Positions 43,601 to 53,772 of a stretch of DNA of 64,000 bases are shown one piece after another. The notes below the pieces were generated by a model that made no database searches, was not told the origin of the DNA, and was given only the letters and a program-made list of their open reading frames with translations. The DNA lies in contig NC_061869.1 of NCBI RefSeq assembly GCF_907164915.1, forward strand, positions 39,246,840 through 39,310,839. Reading direction: 5' to 3'. The position numbers were made by a program, and so were the translations under genes. The stretch is from Impatiens glandulifera (taxonomy: Eukaryota > Streptophyta > Magnoliopsida > Ericales > Balsaminaceae). The number at the start of each line of letters is the position of its first letter. Position 1 is the stretch's first letter.

Positions 43601-44625
43601 TTAAGATCAATGAATGTGATAAATGTATTTATATTAAAGACACAAAAAATGGTTACGTCATTTTATGTCTTTATGTAGATGACATACTTATCATTGGAAG
43701 TGATGATAAAATGGTTAAATCCACTAAAGATATGTTAAATTCAAAATTTGACATGAAAGATATGGGATTGGCTGATGTGATTCTTGGAATTAAAGTGATT
43801 AGAACATCGGAAGGGATAGTTCTAAGTCAATCACATTATGTGGATAAAATCCTCGAAAAATTTAACAATGATGATTCTGCATTGGCTAAGACTCCGATAG
43901 ATACGAGTCAACATCTATCTAAAAATCGCGGAGAGAGTATTTCTCAATTAGAATATTCTCGAATAATTGGGAGTCTAATGTACTTAATGAGTTGTACAAG
44001 ACCAGATATAGCCTATGCAGTAAGCAAACTAAGTAGATACACGAGTAATCCGGGTAATAATCATTGGAAAGCCATTGTACGATTACTTAGGTATTTAAGA
44101 AATACTCGTGATTATGGTCTGCACTACACGAGACATCCTGCTGTTATCGAAGGGTACACTGATGCTAATTGGATTTCAGATATGAAAGACTCTAAGTCAA
44201 CAAGTGGATATGTATTAACACTTAGAGGTGCAGCTATATCTTGGAAATCTTCTAAACAAACTGTTATTGCTAGATCCACGATGGAATCTGAATTTATAGC
44301 TCTTGACAAATGTGGTGAAGAAGCTGAATGGCTACGTCTATTCTTAGAAGATATTCCAATATGGTCTAAGCCCGTACCAGCAATTTCTATTCATTGTGAT
44401 AGTCAATCTGCGATTGGACGAGCTAAGAGTCATATGTATAATGGTAAGTCCAGACATATACGTCGTAGACATAATACCATTAGACAATTACTCTCTACTG
44501 GAATTATCTCAATTGATTACGTAAAATCAAAAGATAATATTGCGGATCCGCTAACCAAAGGGTTAAATAGAGAGTTGGTGTTAAAGTCCTCACAAGGAAT
44601 GGGACTTAAGCCTACAATAAGTTAG
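40686..44625 (+). CDS. gag-pol: Copia-B Gag-Pol polyprotein (one frameshift)
   Basis: From ATG 40686 the frame runs 619 codons to 42545. A neighbouring frame entered at the A-run 42536-42542 carries on to 44625, giving about 1,313 residues in all, the usual copia size. Order: Gag with UBN2-type domain; zinc knuckle '[14 protein letters not shown]' (residues about 268-281); protease '[12 protein letters not shown]' (about 319); integrase finger 'WHGRLGH...CEICVEAK' and D, D, E residues in 'LIHTDVC', 'FIDDN' and 'PQQNGTAER'; RT with 'YVDD' (43672-43683); RNase H from 'GYTDANW' to '[10 protein letters not shown]'. Every catalytic motif I looked for is present. The only defect seen is seven A where six would keep frame, which may be a real mutation or an assembly error. 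Confidence 0.9.
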
Positions 44626-45126
44626 TATGAAGGGAAACCCAACCTATGATGACTGGAGATCCCAAGAACTAGGTTCAATGGGACAACCTAATTGTACTAA
44701 ACTTGGTAGATTGCTATGGGTAAAAATCCTACGATAAAATAGCATTTCGGGAAAGGATAAGCACACAGGCTTTTAATGATTCTTTATGAATAAAGAGATC
44801 ACCTATGTGAGAGAGAAGTGGGGCCGCTTCGAAAGAATTGCACGGCTCAATTCTAGACCCTCTCACTGAACCAGGCGAGTGTTCATGGCCAAAACGAACA
44901 CAATCATGAGAACTGACATGTATCAGGAAGAATTTTATGTGAAAGTGTGTAATCGTTTACACAAAAGGCAGAATAGTTCAAGGACATCGAGTCTACTAAT
45001 CGGCTAGTAAAGTTATATACTTTCATAAGGGAAGGTTCAAAGGGTTACACCTACCTATCCTATGTAAAATTCAACTGTTGAACCTTTCACCGGGTTACTC
45101 TTTCAATTTCCATTAATGTGGGGGAT
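44626..45126 (+). other. Copia-B 3' untranslated region with polypurine tract
   Basis: 500 bp between the stop and the 3' LTR with no ORF. The purine run 'gtgggggat' (45118-45126) directly precedes the LTR and is the likely plus-strand primer. Confidence 0.75.
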
Positions 45127-46055
45127 TGTTGGAATTAAACTAATTCCATTAATTAAATGGAAATGATATTTGGGCTAATTAAATTCACACCAAATTCAAA
45201 TGTGAATTAAAGTGAAATTAATTCAAATGAAATTCACATGAAATTCAAATGTGAATTGAAGTGAAATTAATCCAAATGAAATTCACATGAAATTCAAATG
45301 TGAATTAAAGTGAAATTAATCCAAATGAAATTCACATGAAATTCAAATGCAAATTAAGGTGAAATTTCATCCAAATGAAATTCACATCAAATTCATTGTG
45401 AATTAAATTTGTTAATTGTTACAATTAACATAAATGTCTTGAATGAGGCAATTAACAAATGATGTTAATTGCCATTGTAACTACAAAATATTTATTGTAG
45501 GATGTAACTTGCAAAGATGATGAAAAGGCAAGCAACGATAACCGTTGGATGAATGGATGATGGATTAGTGACCGTTGGATTAAAGAATTGATTATGAGTT
45601 TAATTTTCAACTATAAATATCCCTTCACATTGTATTCCTCTCCACACATTATCTTATCACTTCTCTCTCTAGAATTCTAAAGTCTTTCCTTGTTCTTGTG
45701 AGTATTCTTGTGAGTGTTCTTGTGAGCGTTCTTCGAGTTTCTTGACTCGATCATTTCTGTGCGAAACCCGGTGATTGTGATTCAGGTACTTTTGTTTAGT
45801 TCGCTGTTGTAGTGGTTTTTCTGTGCTAAATCATTGCAGGTTCCGTTGTACCCTGGGAAGCACCCACCGACGAAACTCTCCAGCACAAATGGGAGACGGT
45901 GAAACTGTTTTAAGGGAACTGTGATTCCACAGGCCTCGGAGCAAACGAGAAGATTTTTCTTCATTTCTTAAATAATATGTTGTATTGTTTTATTATCATT
46001 GTATTATCTTCATATATCATTTACGTGTAATTTTTATGAGATAAGATAACCAACA
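45127..46055 (+). repeat. Copia-B 3' LTR
   Basis: 929 bp copy of 39690-40618. Differences noted: aatcc/aattc, gaattc/gaattg, aaataaa/aaatgaa, gcagcc/gcaccc, aaacgg/aaatgg, aatctg/aatatg. Confidence 0.93.
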
Positions 46056-48110
46056 ATAAATATGAGAGAAGATCGACTATGAATGTACAACAAAAATTTG
46101 TTATATTTTCGAGGATTAAATGACGAGTTCTTTAAAGGGATCAACGAATTTATACATTTTTATAAACAAAATACTAAATTTATGAATGAATGACATACTT
46201 TGTGCCCATGTAAAAATATAAAAATGGTAAATTTCAAGATTCAGAAATTTGTAGAAGTCATCTTTATCGAAGTGGCTTCGTTGAGAACCATTATACATGG
46301 ATATGTCATATGGGGAACCTCCAACTTGTTTTGTGCAATTTTTGGGTAGACAAGTTAATGTTGAACCAAATTTTAGTGTTGATGACACTAATTTGCATCG
46401 TGAAATGATCATCAATGTTGTTTTTAGTTGTGATCTGCCAATACAAAATGAAGGTGAAAGTTCTTCCTCACACGTTCCTTTAGATGATCTTATTGAAGAA
46501 GATAAGTTGAAAAATCAAGATGAAGTGGCTAAAAGAAAAATCAAGTTGAAGAAGACAATATGAATGCAAGTTGAAGTGGCTAAGAAAACCATAATTGACA
46601 TATCTTCATGTAAAGAATGATTTCAATTGCTTTCAAGAAATTACTGCCAAATTATGTGTGGTGTACACTAACAGATTTGAGTAATTTTTTTTTTTATAAC
46701 TTTTCTCTACAGAGTTGAGTATCTCAAATATTGAAAAATTAGAGAGATGATATTCTAGTGATTCTTTATAATCTACAAAGAATATTTCCTCCGTCTTTCT
46801 TTAACTCAATGAAGCATATTTTGGTACATCCTCCTTTATGAAGTCAAAGTTGGAGGTCTCATTCATTATACATGGATGTGTCCATTTGAAAAGTACAATA
46901 TATATTATATTTAAATTATATATTTTTTATGATTTTCTAATAATATATAATGTTTTTTAGGTTTTTAAAATATTTAAAAAATAAAGTGAAAACTAAAGCA
47001 AAGTGGAAGCCTCTATTCGTAATTCTTATCTTGTTGAAGAAATATCCACATTTGCGTCACATTATTTTGAACCTCATGGGAAATAAAAAAGAAAAAGATA
47101 CTAAAAAAATGCAGAAAGTGCAATTAATTGATCAATCCCTTCACATTGTATATTCAATTACCTTGGACAGGTAGTTCGATGCCGAGGTATTTGAATGCTG
47201 AAGAACTTTGAGTCGCACTATGTTCTATTAAATTGTCACGAAGTAGATCCTTACATATCTGTATTATTATTACTACTTCTATAAATATACATAATATATT
47301 ATAAATTTATGATTTATATGGTATATTATAATTCCCTCGATGCTGGTGATGATTTTGCAAACTATTATATATCTAATTTCAGATTTTGAATGATGCTATT
47401 CTTGTGGCTGAAAAGGAGTTGCTTTATAACCTTGTATGGATGCCCAAAAGCCCATCAATGAGTTGTTATATATATATATATATATATATATTTCATTATT
47501 AAGGATTTGTTTGGCACACTTGAAAATATAGATCAAACAAATCTACAATGAAGAATGGAGTATGTGTCCATGTTGATCATGATTATTATGGATTTTAAGA
47601 TGAAGTTATTAAATTAGAGTATCTGGTTCACATATCTGGGTAGTGCTATTTAAATGTTCTTGTTTTCATCCCATTAGAGTTATCAATGTTAAAAAGAAAT
47701 ATGTGTTAGTTGACATAAATCCAACCGAATCGTACAATAAATATGAACAATTTAAATTAGCACAACAAGCAGTTTCAATGTATTACTCTCCCGATCCGAG
47801 TAATAAGAAAGACAACATATAATGGTTGACTATTTTTAAAACAAAGACTAGAACAAAAGTTGACAAATGTTGGAACAAAAAAGCATATCAACAAGATTAA
47901 ATGACAGTATCCTTGACATCCCAATTTATGAAATCAGAGATTTGTGTGATCATGATGGTGCTCATGATGATGATGAAGAAATCAATGAGTTTGATACTAA
48001 TGTAAAAAAGAATTATAGTTTATTGATAATGAAGATGGGAGTGAAGAACTTGAAATATAAAGATATAGGTAATTCCTTATTTGACATTAATCTAAATTGT
48101 TGTTTTTTTT
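46056..48110 (+). pseudogene. CACTA transposase (TNP2) pseudogene, copy B
   Basis: Plus-strand pieces in order: the transposase-associated domain 'FRGLNDEFFKGINEFIHFY' with 'LCPCKN' (46105-46220); an acidic linker 'SSSHVPLDDLIEEDKLKN' (46460-46515); after an internal deletion, 'FPPSFFNSMKHILVHPPL' (about 46785-46840, DUF4218-like); 'AKVEASICNSYLVEE' and 'ASHYFEP' (46997-47070); 'MPRYLNAEELR' (47182-47215); and a DUF4216-like end 'KKYVLVDINPTESYNKYEQF' (47695-47755) and 'LAQQAVSMYYSPDPSNKKD' (47757-47815). The TNP2 catalytic core is missing. Together with copy A it covers most of the ancestral protein, each copy lacking a different part. Not functional. Confidence 0.8.
47467..47493. repeat. 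(TA)n microsatellite
   Basis: About 27 bases of TA dinucleotides inside the decayed CACTA copy B. Confidence 0.9.
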
Positions 48111-48884
48111 GAATTTTTTGGAATTAAAATTAAAAGGTATCATAGTAAATTTATTATTAAGAATTATCAATCATAATTAAATGCATGATCCAATAAATAT
48201 CAATACACTCAAATATTGAATTGATGTAGTGTAGAATACAATAATTTACCTAACAATATAATGAAGCAAATATATAGAATGAAACAATCTAACAATTCAC
48301 CAAGTACAATATATATATTTCATTCCATATTGAATTGAATTGCATTTGATCATGAAAAAAAAATAATTTTAATGACAAATTAATAAGAAATAGTGTAAGA
48401 GCGTGAGTAAATTTTTGCTTCACAAATCTTATATAAAAATAAATATTTTTTTCTTTGAAAACATAGAAAATAATTAAATATTTCTAGAACTAAGTACAAG
48501 TTAGTATTAATTATGTAGTTAAAGACCGAGTGGTATTTATTATGTATTCTAAATTGAGTAGTTAGAATGTAATATATAAAAATTGTAATATAAACAAAAT
48601 AGATTTAATTCGAGAATTGTTTACCTAACATAAAAAGTATTAGATTTTTGTTTAACAAAACTTGAAGATAATGAAAAGGGTTAAAATAATCTTGCACCGT
48701 ATTCTATTTTGTTTAAAAAAAAGAATAGAAATAAATAAGGTAGAAGGGATTGTGCGCCTAAGGTTGGACCGACAAGGCCCATGCGCATACTGCGAAGAAA
48801 CCCTAACACTATCAATCTATAAATATATGTTAAACCAGCTTACGCTCAACACAATTAAGCATATTTATCCGTGTTTCATTCAAG
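48111..48884. other. AT-rich stretch, no clear gene
   Basis: About 770 bp without a recognised protein. A TATA-like 'ctataaatatatg' at about 48815-48827 is followed by the small frame at 48885. Unit 1 has lost this segment to Copia-C, so conservation cannot be judged. Confidence 0.5.
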
Positions 48885-48977
48885 ATGTTTGGTCTTCTTT
48901 ATCTTAAAACACTCATCGTGTTGATTGCATTGATGTTTTTAGAATTACCTAACCGTATTTCGTCATTTGTATCATGA
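48885..48977 (+). CDS. Possible signal-peptide exon (30 aa)
   Basis: The frame starts 'MFGLLYLKTLIVLIALMF' and reads 'LELPNRISSFVS' before a TGA. A short N-terminal part, a hydrophobic core of about 12 residues and a polar end look like a secretory signal peptide. A TATA-like box lies about 70 bp upstream. Genes for small secreted peptides in plants often have such a first exon with an intron just after it, and a GT lies at 48969. No second exon could be identified. It could equally be chance in AT-rich DNA. Confidence 0.22.
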   Translation: MFGLLYLKTLIVLIALMFLELPNRISSFVS

Positions 48978-49001
48978 ATTCGATTTAAATTTTTGGCATA
49001 T

Positions 49002-49862
49002 TATATATTTCATACGAGGTTGATTCCTTCTTATTTACATTACATTTGGTTGGACCACCACTGATTTATTCAAAGTGTTAAAGTTGGTGCCACCAATTTT
49101 GTATGGATAGGTTTTTGTACTTGATTTGAGTCGTGGTCCATTAGTGTACTATCCAGATCTTTATTATTTTCTTAAGAATACATTAAAATCTAAGAGTAGT
49201 ATTTGAGACTAAATCAAAAAATAGAGTTATTACAAATCTTGTATCATTCTAAATAAATGTTTAAACGATGATACTAAAAATGGATAGGGAATTATTTCAT
49301 GTCTTTGTAAAGACATTATTTTTCACTTTAACTTCATTGGTTAGAATCTAACTCACGACGGGCTAATACTTACTGAGGTAAAAATATGGAGTGTAATCGA
49401 TATAGTATTGTGTCGGCTTAAGAATAAAATATGGGATTGAGATAACACTAAAAGATCAACAAATCTACTACGATCCATGGACATGGAAATCCAAAATATT
49501 GGTAAGTTGGTTGATGCCTATTTTAATTTAAGTTCTTCTTTCTCGTATTGATATCGTCAAATTTAATAAGTTCTCTCATTAACTGCATAGATTATTTTTA
49601 AGGAACCTTTACATTTTTTTTAAATAAGAACTTAACAAAAAAAACTAGCTTGGATGCTTGTTTAATTTAAGTTAAAATAAAAATGTGAACTTATTTTTTT
49701 ATATTATATAAATAGATTTTATTATTCTTTAATTTTGATACACTGAAGTTTCCAATCTTTGGGCCACACCATCTTAAATGTTATTAGGTGTTATTGTTCT
49801 AGTACCATCTTAGGTTCTCTTTAATTCAATATCACATGTTGTGCTAACATTTTTTAAGATCA
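49002..49862. other. Unit 2 backbone without a recognised gene
   Basis: Matches 27411-28239 with many substitutions and small indels. Stops occur in all frames of both copies. No feature beyond the duplication is seen. Confidence 0.65.
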
Positions 49863-49872
49863 CATTTTTAAT

Positions 49873-51002
49873 GGCCCAATTACCATTTGGGGCTCGAACT
49901 TTGAACATTTTTACCATATGGGGCTCCAACTTTGATTTGAGCCATATGAGGCTCCAACTATCACACTTATGGTCATTTGGGGCTTTTTTACTAACGTCTG
50001 TCTATTCCGTTAATTTTATTTAACATTTCATTTTCTTTTTTAATTTAGGCTACAATTATTATTTTAAAGAAATATGTGTAAAAAAGGAAAAAATTTAGAA
50101 GCACCCTCTCTCTTTATCTTCTCACTCTTCTCGCCCGATTTAACCTCTTCATCTTCTCCGTTAATAATTTGTGTAGTGACTTGCTTAATCCTGCCCATCT
50201 CTGAAATCATCGCACAAGTTTTCTGATGCAAGGGAGTTTACCGGACGGCCAAAATAGGTAATTCATCTCCTAGTTCAAATCGAGTCGTCTTCTTATTCAG
50301 CGAGAGAGATCATCTTTGATCAAAAGGTGGAATCTCCAAAGTTCGAATCCGAACATGATATATAATTTCTCAAATTTCCTTCAAGAAGATAACGAGGGAA
50401 ATGAATTTTTGAAATGAAAATAGACTATATAGAAGTTGGTCTCCGTAACCACATATTGATATAGATTCCTTCCCGTTTGAGATGAAAAATTATAAGAACA
50501 ACAATGTAGAAGTCATTGACGATTATCACGACAAGGCAAAAGACGATGATAGCGATATTGGATTTGGAGGATTGAACATATGGAACGGAGCTTAAATGGA
50601 ATTGGAACAATTTTCTTATTTGGAGTCGCTGCTGCAACATTCTGCTTGATGACAAAGTTTTTACCTCATTTCTTACATTTCTATCTCATAATCATTAATT
50701 CATAAAAGAAATGACTCAACATGGTTAGTCGGCGAGAAGAGGTGGGCAAGAAGAGGAGATAAAATAGGGGTGCATGTAAATTTATTTTTTTACACCTGTA
50801 TCATTTAAAAAAAATGCCAACTATAAAAAAAATCAGAAAAAAAATTTCATGTCAAATAAAATAAACGGAGTAGACGGACGTGTAGTAAAAAGTCTCAAAT
50901 GGCCAAAAGTTTGATAGTTCGAGCCTCATATGGCTCAAATCAAAGTTCGAGCCTCATATGGTCAAAACATCTCAAGTTCGAGCCTCAAAAGGTAATTGGG
51001 CC
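49873..51002. mobile_element. Mutator-like element (1.13 kb, 10-bp TSD)
   Basis: The termini are GGCCCAATTACC and its exact complement GGTAATTGGGCC. The inverted repeats continue imperfectly for about 150 bp ('ggggctcgaactttga' against 'caaagttcgagcctcata'). The target duplication is CATTTTTAAT (49863-49872 and 51003-51012), within the 9-11 bp of the Mutator superfamily. Unit 1 has one copy of that decamer at 28240-28249, the empty site. The interior (50085-50700) is not repeated and has CT-rich and coding-like patches, so it may hold captured host DNA. No transposase. Confidence 0.85.
50485..50596 (+). pseudogene. Possible captured gene fragment in the Mutator-like element
   Basis: The plus-strand frame reads 'MKNYKNNNVEVIDDYHDK' then 'AKDDDSDIGFGGLNIWNGA' before a stop. 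The acidic run followed by 'GFGGLNIWNGA' looks protein-like, and it sits in the non-repeated middle of the element, as expected of a Pack-MULE. I do not recognise the parent gene. Short, so uncertain. Confidence 0.25.
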
Positions 51003-51012
51003 CATTTTTAAT

Positions 51013-52040
51013 TCAATTGTGGAAAGGCGTCCTAAAACAATTTATATCGCATTATCCTATCATGATAGCTCATATTACAAGAATCTAACTTTCGAAAATA
51101 AAAGTCATATATTTGGTTTGCACTTCTGTAGGGGCGTACTGCACAATGTTCAACCACCGTAAACCCTTCAGTTCAATATTCTTAGTGGAAAATAAATTTG
51201 ACGTCCTCTCTTCATACATGATTATCGTGATTCAAGCAAAGAGATATGGGATAACGAGCAAGTTTAAGTGAAATCAAGTTGGACGTAATGATTAAATGAA
51301 GAGGGATTGGAGTTGGAGAATATGTTTGTGAGTTATCGATTGTCGAAATCGATGGGAGAATCTTTTGACATGTAGGAGGGCTTGAAACCGATATCAAAAT
51401 AAGGTTTTGTTGGTATTTCAAACATCATCAAATTGTGGCTATGATGGGAAAGGAGTACCTTATTACGAGAGTCAGAAAGTTGTTTTTGTTTCCTTTTGCA
51501 CCGACTAAGAAACGGTGACAAAGCTTCTTAGGGGTAGATTCGTAAATACATTTTTTTATCGGCAAGAATATTGAACGAAACATAGGCCCACTTTAATCTA
51601 TATTACATATAAATAATATTGTATATTTTTTTTAATTAAGTAGAACTAGATAAATAATACAAATAAAGAAATTTGTTATGGTGTTTATGTTGGATGTGTG
51701 AGTAAATAAAAATAGTATACGTAGTTCATGTCTATATTACAACAATACCAAAGTAAGAATGAAAAAAAATTATTAGTCAAAGACAAATAATTTTTGTGGT
51801 CAAAATACTCACAAGGAGTACTGAAACATTGAATATCAAGCAAGTAAAAAAGTTTAATATTGATCGGATAATAAATTATTTTGAATTGGTCAATTAAGTT
51901 GAAATTGTTACGATAGAAGTTAAAAAAAAAAATTCTATATTTGAAGACTGCCAAATCAAATTAGATTGCAATGGTTGACTATGCTATTTTTGTGTGAAAT
52001 TTTAAATTAATTATGTATCGAATTTTTCTTCACTATTATC
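51013..52040. other. Unit 2 backbone upstream of the MADS pseudogene
   Basis: Matches 28250-28494, 30446-31050 and 31904-32211 of unit 1, without the solo LTR and the foldback element. It contains their empty sites ('caatattcttagtgg' near 51180 and 'attacaacaatacc' near 51740). No gene seen. Confidence 0.7.
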
Positions 52041-52048
52041 TATAAATA
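52041..52048 (+). promoter_or_regulatory. Probable TATA box of MADS gene copy 2
   Basis: TATAAATA 66 bp before ATG 52107, identical in context and spacing to copy 1. Confidence 0.55.
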
Positions 52049-52106
52049 CAATTCTTATTAGGGAAGTGGAGACACATATCAAACTTATTTAAATTTTAAA
52101 AGTGTA

Positions 52107-52594
52107 ATGGAAAATATCCCTAGAAACTCTAGAGCAAACAAGCGTTCAATGGGCCGTCAGAGAATTCTCATGGACCAAAGTCGGAAGAGGGAAGAAGATC
52201 GACAAGTCACTTTCTCCAAACGCCATAGTGGTTTGTACAAAAAGATCAGCGAATTGAGCCTTGTTTGTGCTATCGATTTTATTATCATAATCTTATCTCC
52301 ATCGGGGAAGCTCCAGTCATTTGCTTCTCCGAACATGGAGTTGATTGTAATGAAACTACTCAATAACAAGAAACTCGAGAGCAATATGGAAACCAATTTT
52401 CTTATGGAGGCGTCCGTTAGAGAAAATCTGGCTAATCTAACTAGCCAACTTGTTGAGGTAAAGAATCTATTGGATAAGGAGAAAGAAAGAGAAAGACAAA
52501 TAGATAAAATGGTTAAAGTACGTAAAACAAAATCGATTATTGATACACCTATTTCGGATCTCAATGAGGGTGATGCTAAAATGTTAGAGGATTA
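52107..52594 (+). pseudogene. Type I MADS-box gene, copy 2, cut by LINE-2
   Basis: Open from ATG 52107 through the MADS domain ('KGRQRILMDQSRKREEDRQVT', 'SKRHSGLYKKISELSLVCA', 'ILSPSGKLQSFAS') and coiled coil ('EKERERQIDKMVKVRKTKS'). It then enters LINE-2 after 'MLED' at about 52594. The open frame continues into the LINE for about 30 junk codons, to 52688. The last MADS codons reappear at 57579-57634 beyond the LINE, where the Trp codon has become TAG. The DNA-binding region is closer to consensus than in copy 1. A truncated protein with a complete MADS domain could still be made if the gene is transcribed. Confidence 0.85.
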
Positions 52595-52599
52595 CGCTA

Positions 52600-53748
52600 C
52601 GAATAAATGTCCGGTCAATAATAATCTAAAATCGAAGGCCAATAACAATGCTCAGGAAGGCGGTATCAATGACTCTAATCAGGCTTAGGTTGAGAGAAAT
52701 GTGAACAGGTCTGAACTTAACATCAATGAACACACTGATAATGATAGGATGGGCAACAAAAGTAAGAACAGATAAGGGTAAGAAAGAAGATGTGAAAAAG
52801 AATGAAGTGGGTAAGGGTACAAGCTGGCCCTGCTAACGCTGATCATATCGGTCATGTTCAGGGCACCAGTCATAAGGATTCTGTTTTCTCAAGAATAGGT
52901 CTTGTTCAAAATGTCGATCCTTGTCAAGATATCGGTCCTGATAAAACTGGACATAGACACACCAGTCCTAGAGCTTCTCATAATGCTACCGTACCTAGCC
53001 ATATTGACCATGTTAAGCTTGGTCCTGGACTTGCTAATCTGGATACTACTCAAGCTACCAGCCTTGCTACTACCGGTCCTAATAAAAAATCTTCTAGTTC
53101 TAAAGTTTCTGGAATTCAAAGATTTATGGGACGGGAAATACTTGGCCCATATGAAACAAGCAAAATTAGGTCTGATGACACTCCAATAGGTCGTGAGTCC
53201 ACTCTTCACAATTTCTAGGAATGCAAGCAGGAACCAAAAAAACAATGTCATCAGAATTCGAAATGACCTGATCCATGGCTCAGAGCCACCTTTTGAGATA
53301 ATGAACAAAAAAATCCTGGACAAAAAAATATTGAAAAACCAACAAGCAATAAAGAAGCTCTTGAGAATGAACTAGGAAATCTTGGGTTTTGTGAAATTAA
53401 AAGATCAAGTGCAGAAGAAGACAATTTGGTCTTGAATAAGGCAGTGAGCATTGGTTCTGAAGTAGGGCGAATTAAAATCGATAACAGACATGAATCCAGT
53501 TGTGAAGAGGTTCAAAGTCAGAAAAGACCTACTAAAGAAGAACAAGCTGAAAAGAAAAGACAAAGTAGAAAGATCCTGGATCCAGAAGCCATCGACTCTA
53601 TAACGGGAGAAGATGAGATCTATGTGAGACAACCCCCACTCAATGTTAATAATATAACATGTAATCTAGCTGTAGCCATTGAGGATAGAGAGACAAGTGA
53701 TGCTTACGATTTCTCTGATGAAGAGGTTCAGGACAGTCTAGAAAGTTA
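52600..53748 (+). pseudogene. LINE-1 copy 2, ORF1 remnant
   Basis: Several overlapping frames with stops. Notable are a Gly/His/Thr/Asp-rich stretch with repeated 'HIGHVQG', 'DIGPDKTGH' and 'HIDHVKLGPG' motifs (52830-53040) and a charged end with 'KRPTKEEQAEKKRQSRKIL' (53520-53580). No zinc knuckle or capsid-like domain was recognised. In plant L1 elements ORF1 encodes an RNA-binding protein. The assignment here rests on position before ORF2. Confidence 0.55.
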
Positions 53749-53772
53749 GGAACCCAACACTTATATCCATTC

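Larger units (their letters stand above)
39690..46055 (+). mobile_element. Copia-B: young, nearly intact TNT1-like copia
   Basis: 6,366 bp with two 929-bp LTRs (39690-40618 and 45127-46055; TGTTGG...CCAACA) and the target duplication ATAAA (39685-39689 and 46056-46060). By eye the LTRs differ at about six positions. A single gag-pol reading frame is open apart from one extra A. The Pol resembles the tobacco TNT1-94 group (Tork lineage). No TGGTATCAGAGC primer site follows the 5' LTR. Confidence 0.93.
38941..48110 (+). mobile_element. CACTA transposon, copy B (interrupted by Copia-B)
   Basis: Begins with 'attacaataaaaaagagaatttgtg', a decayed CACTA end, then a subterminal region (38960-39140) like that of copy A, then a non-coding leader (39200-39680). 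Copia-B sits at 39690-46055. Transposase remnants resume at 46056 and run to about 48110. No clear right terminal repeat found. Confidence 0.65.

Noticed and set aside
40686..44625. Integrated plant pararetrovirus (caulimovirid)
   Set aside because: Integrase precedes RT, LTRs and target duplications are present, and no movement protein is seen. The element is Ty1/copia.
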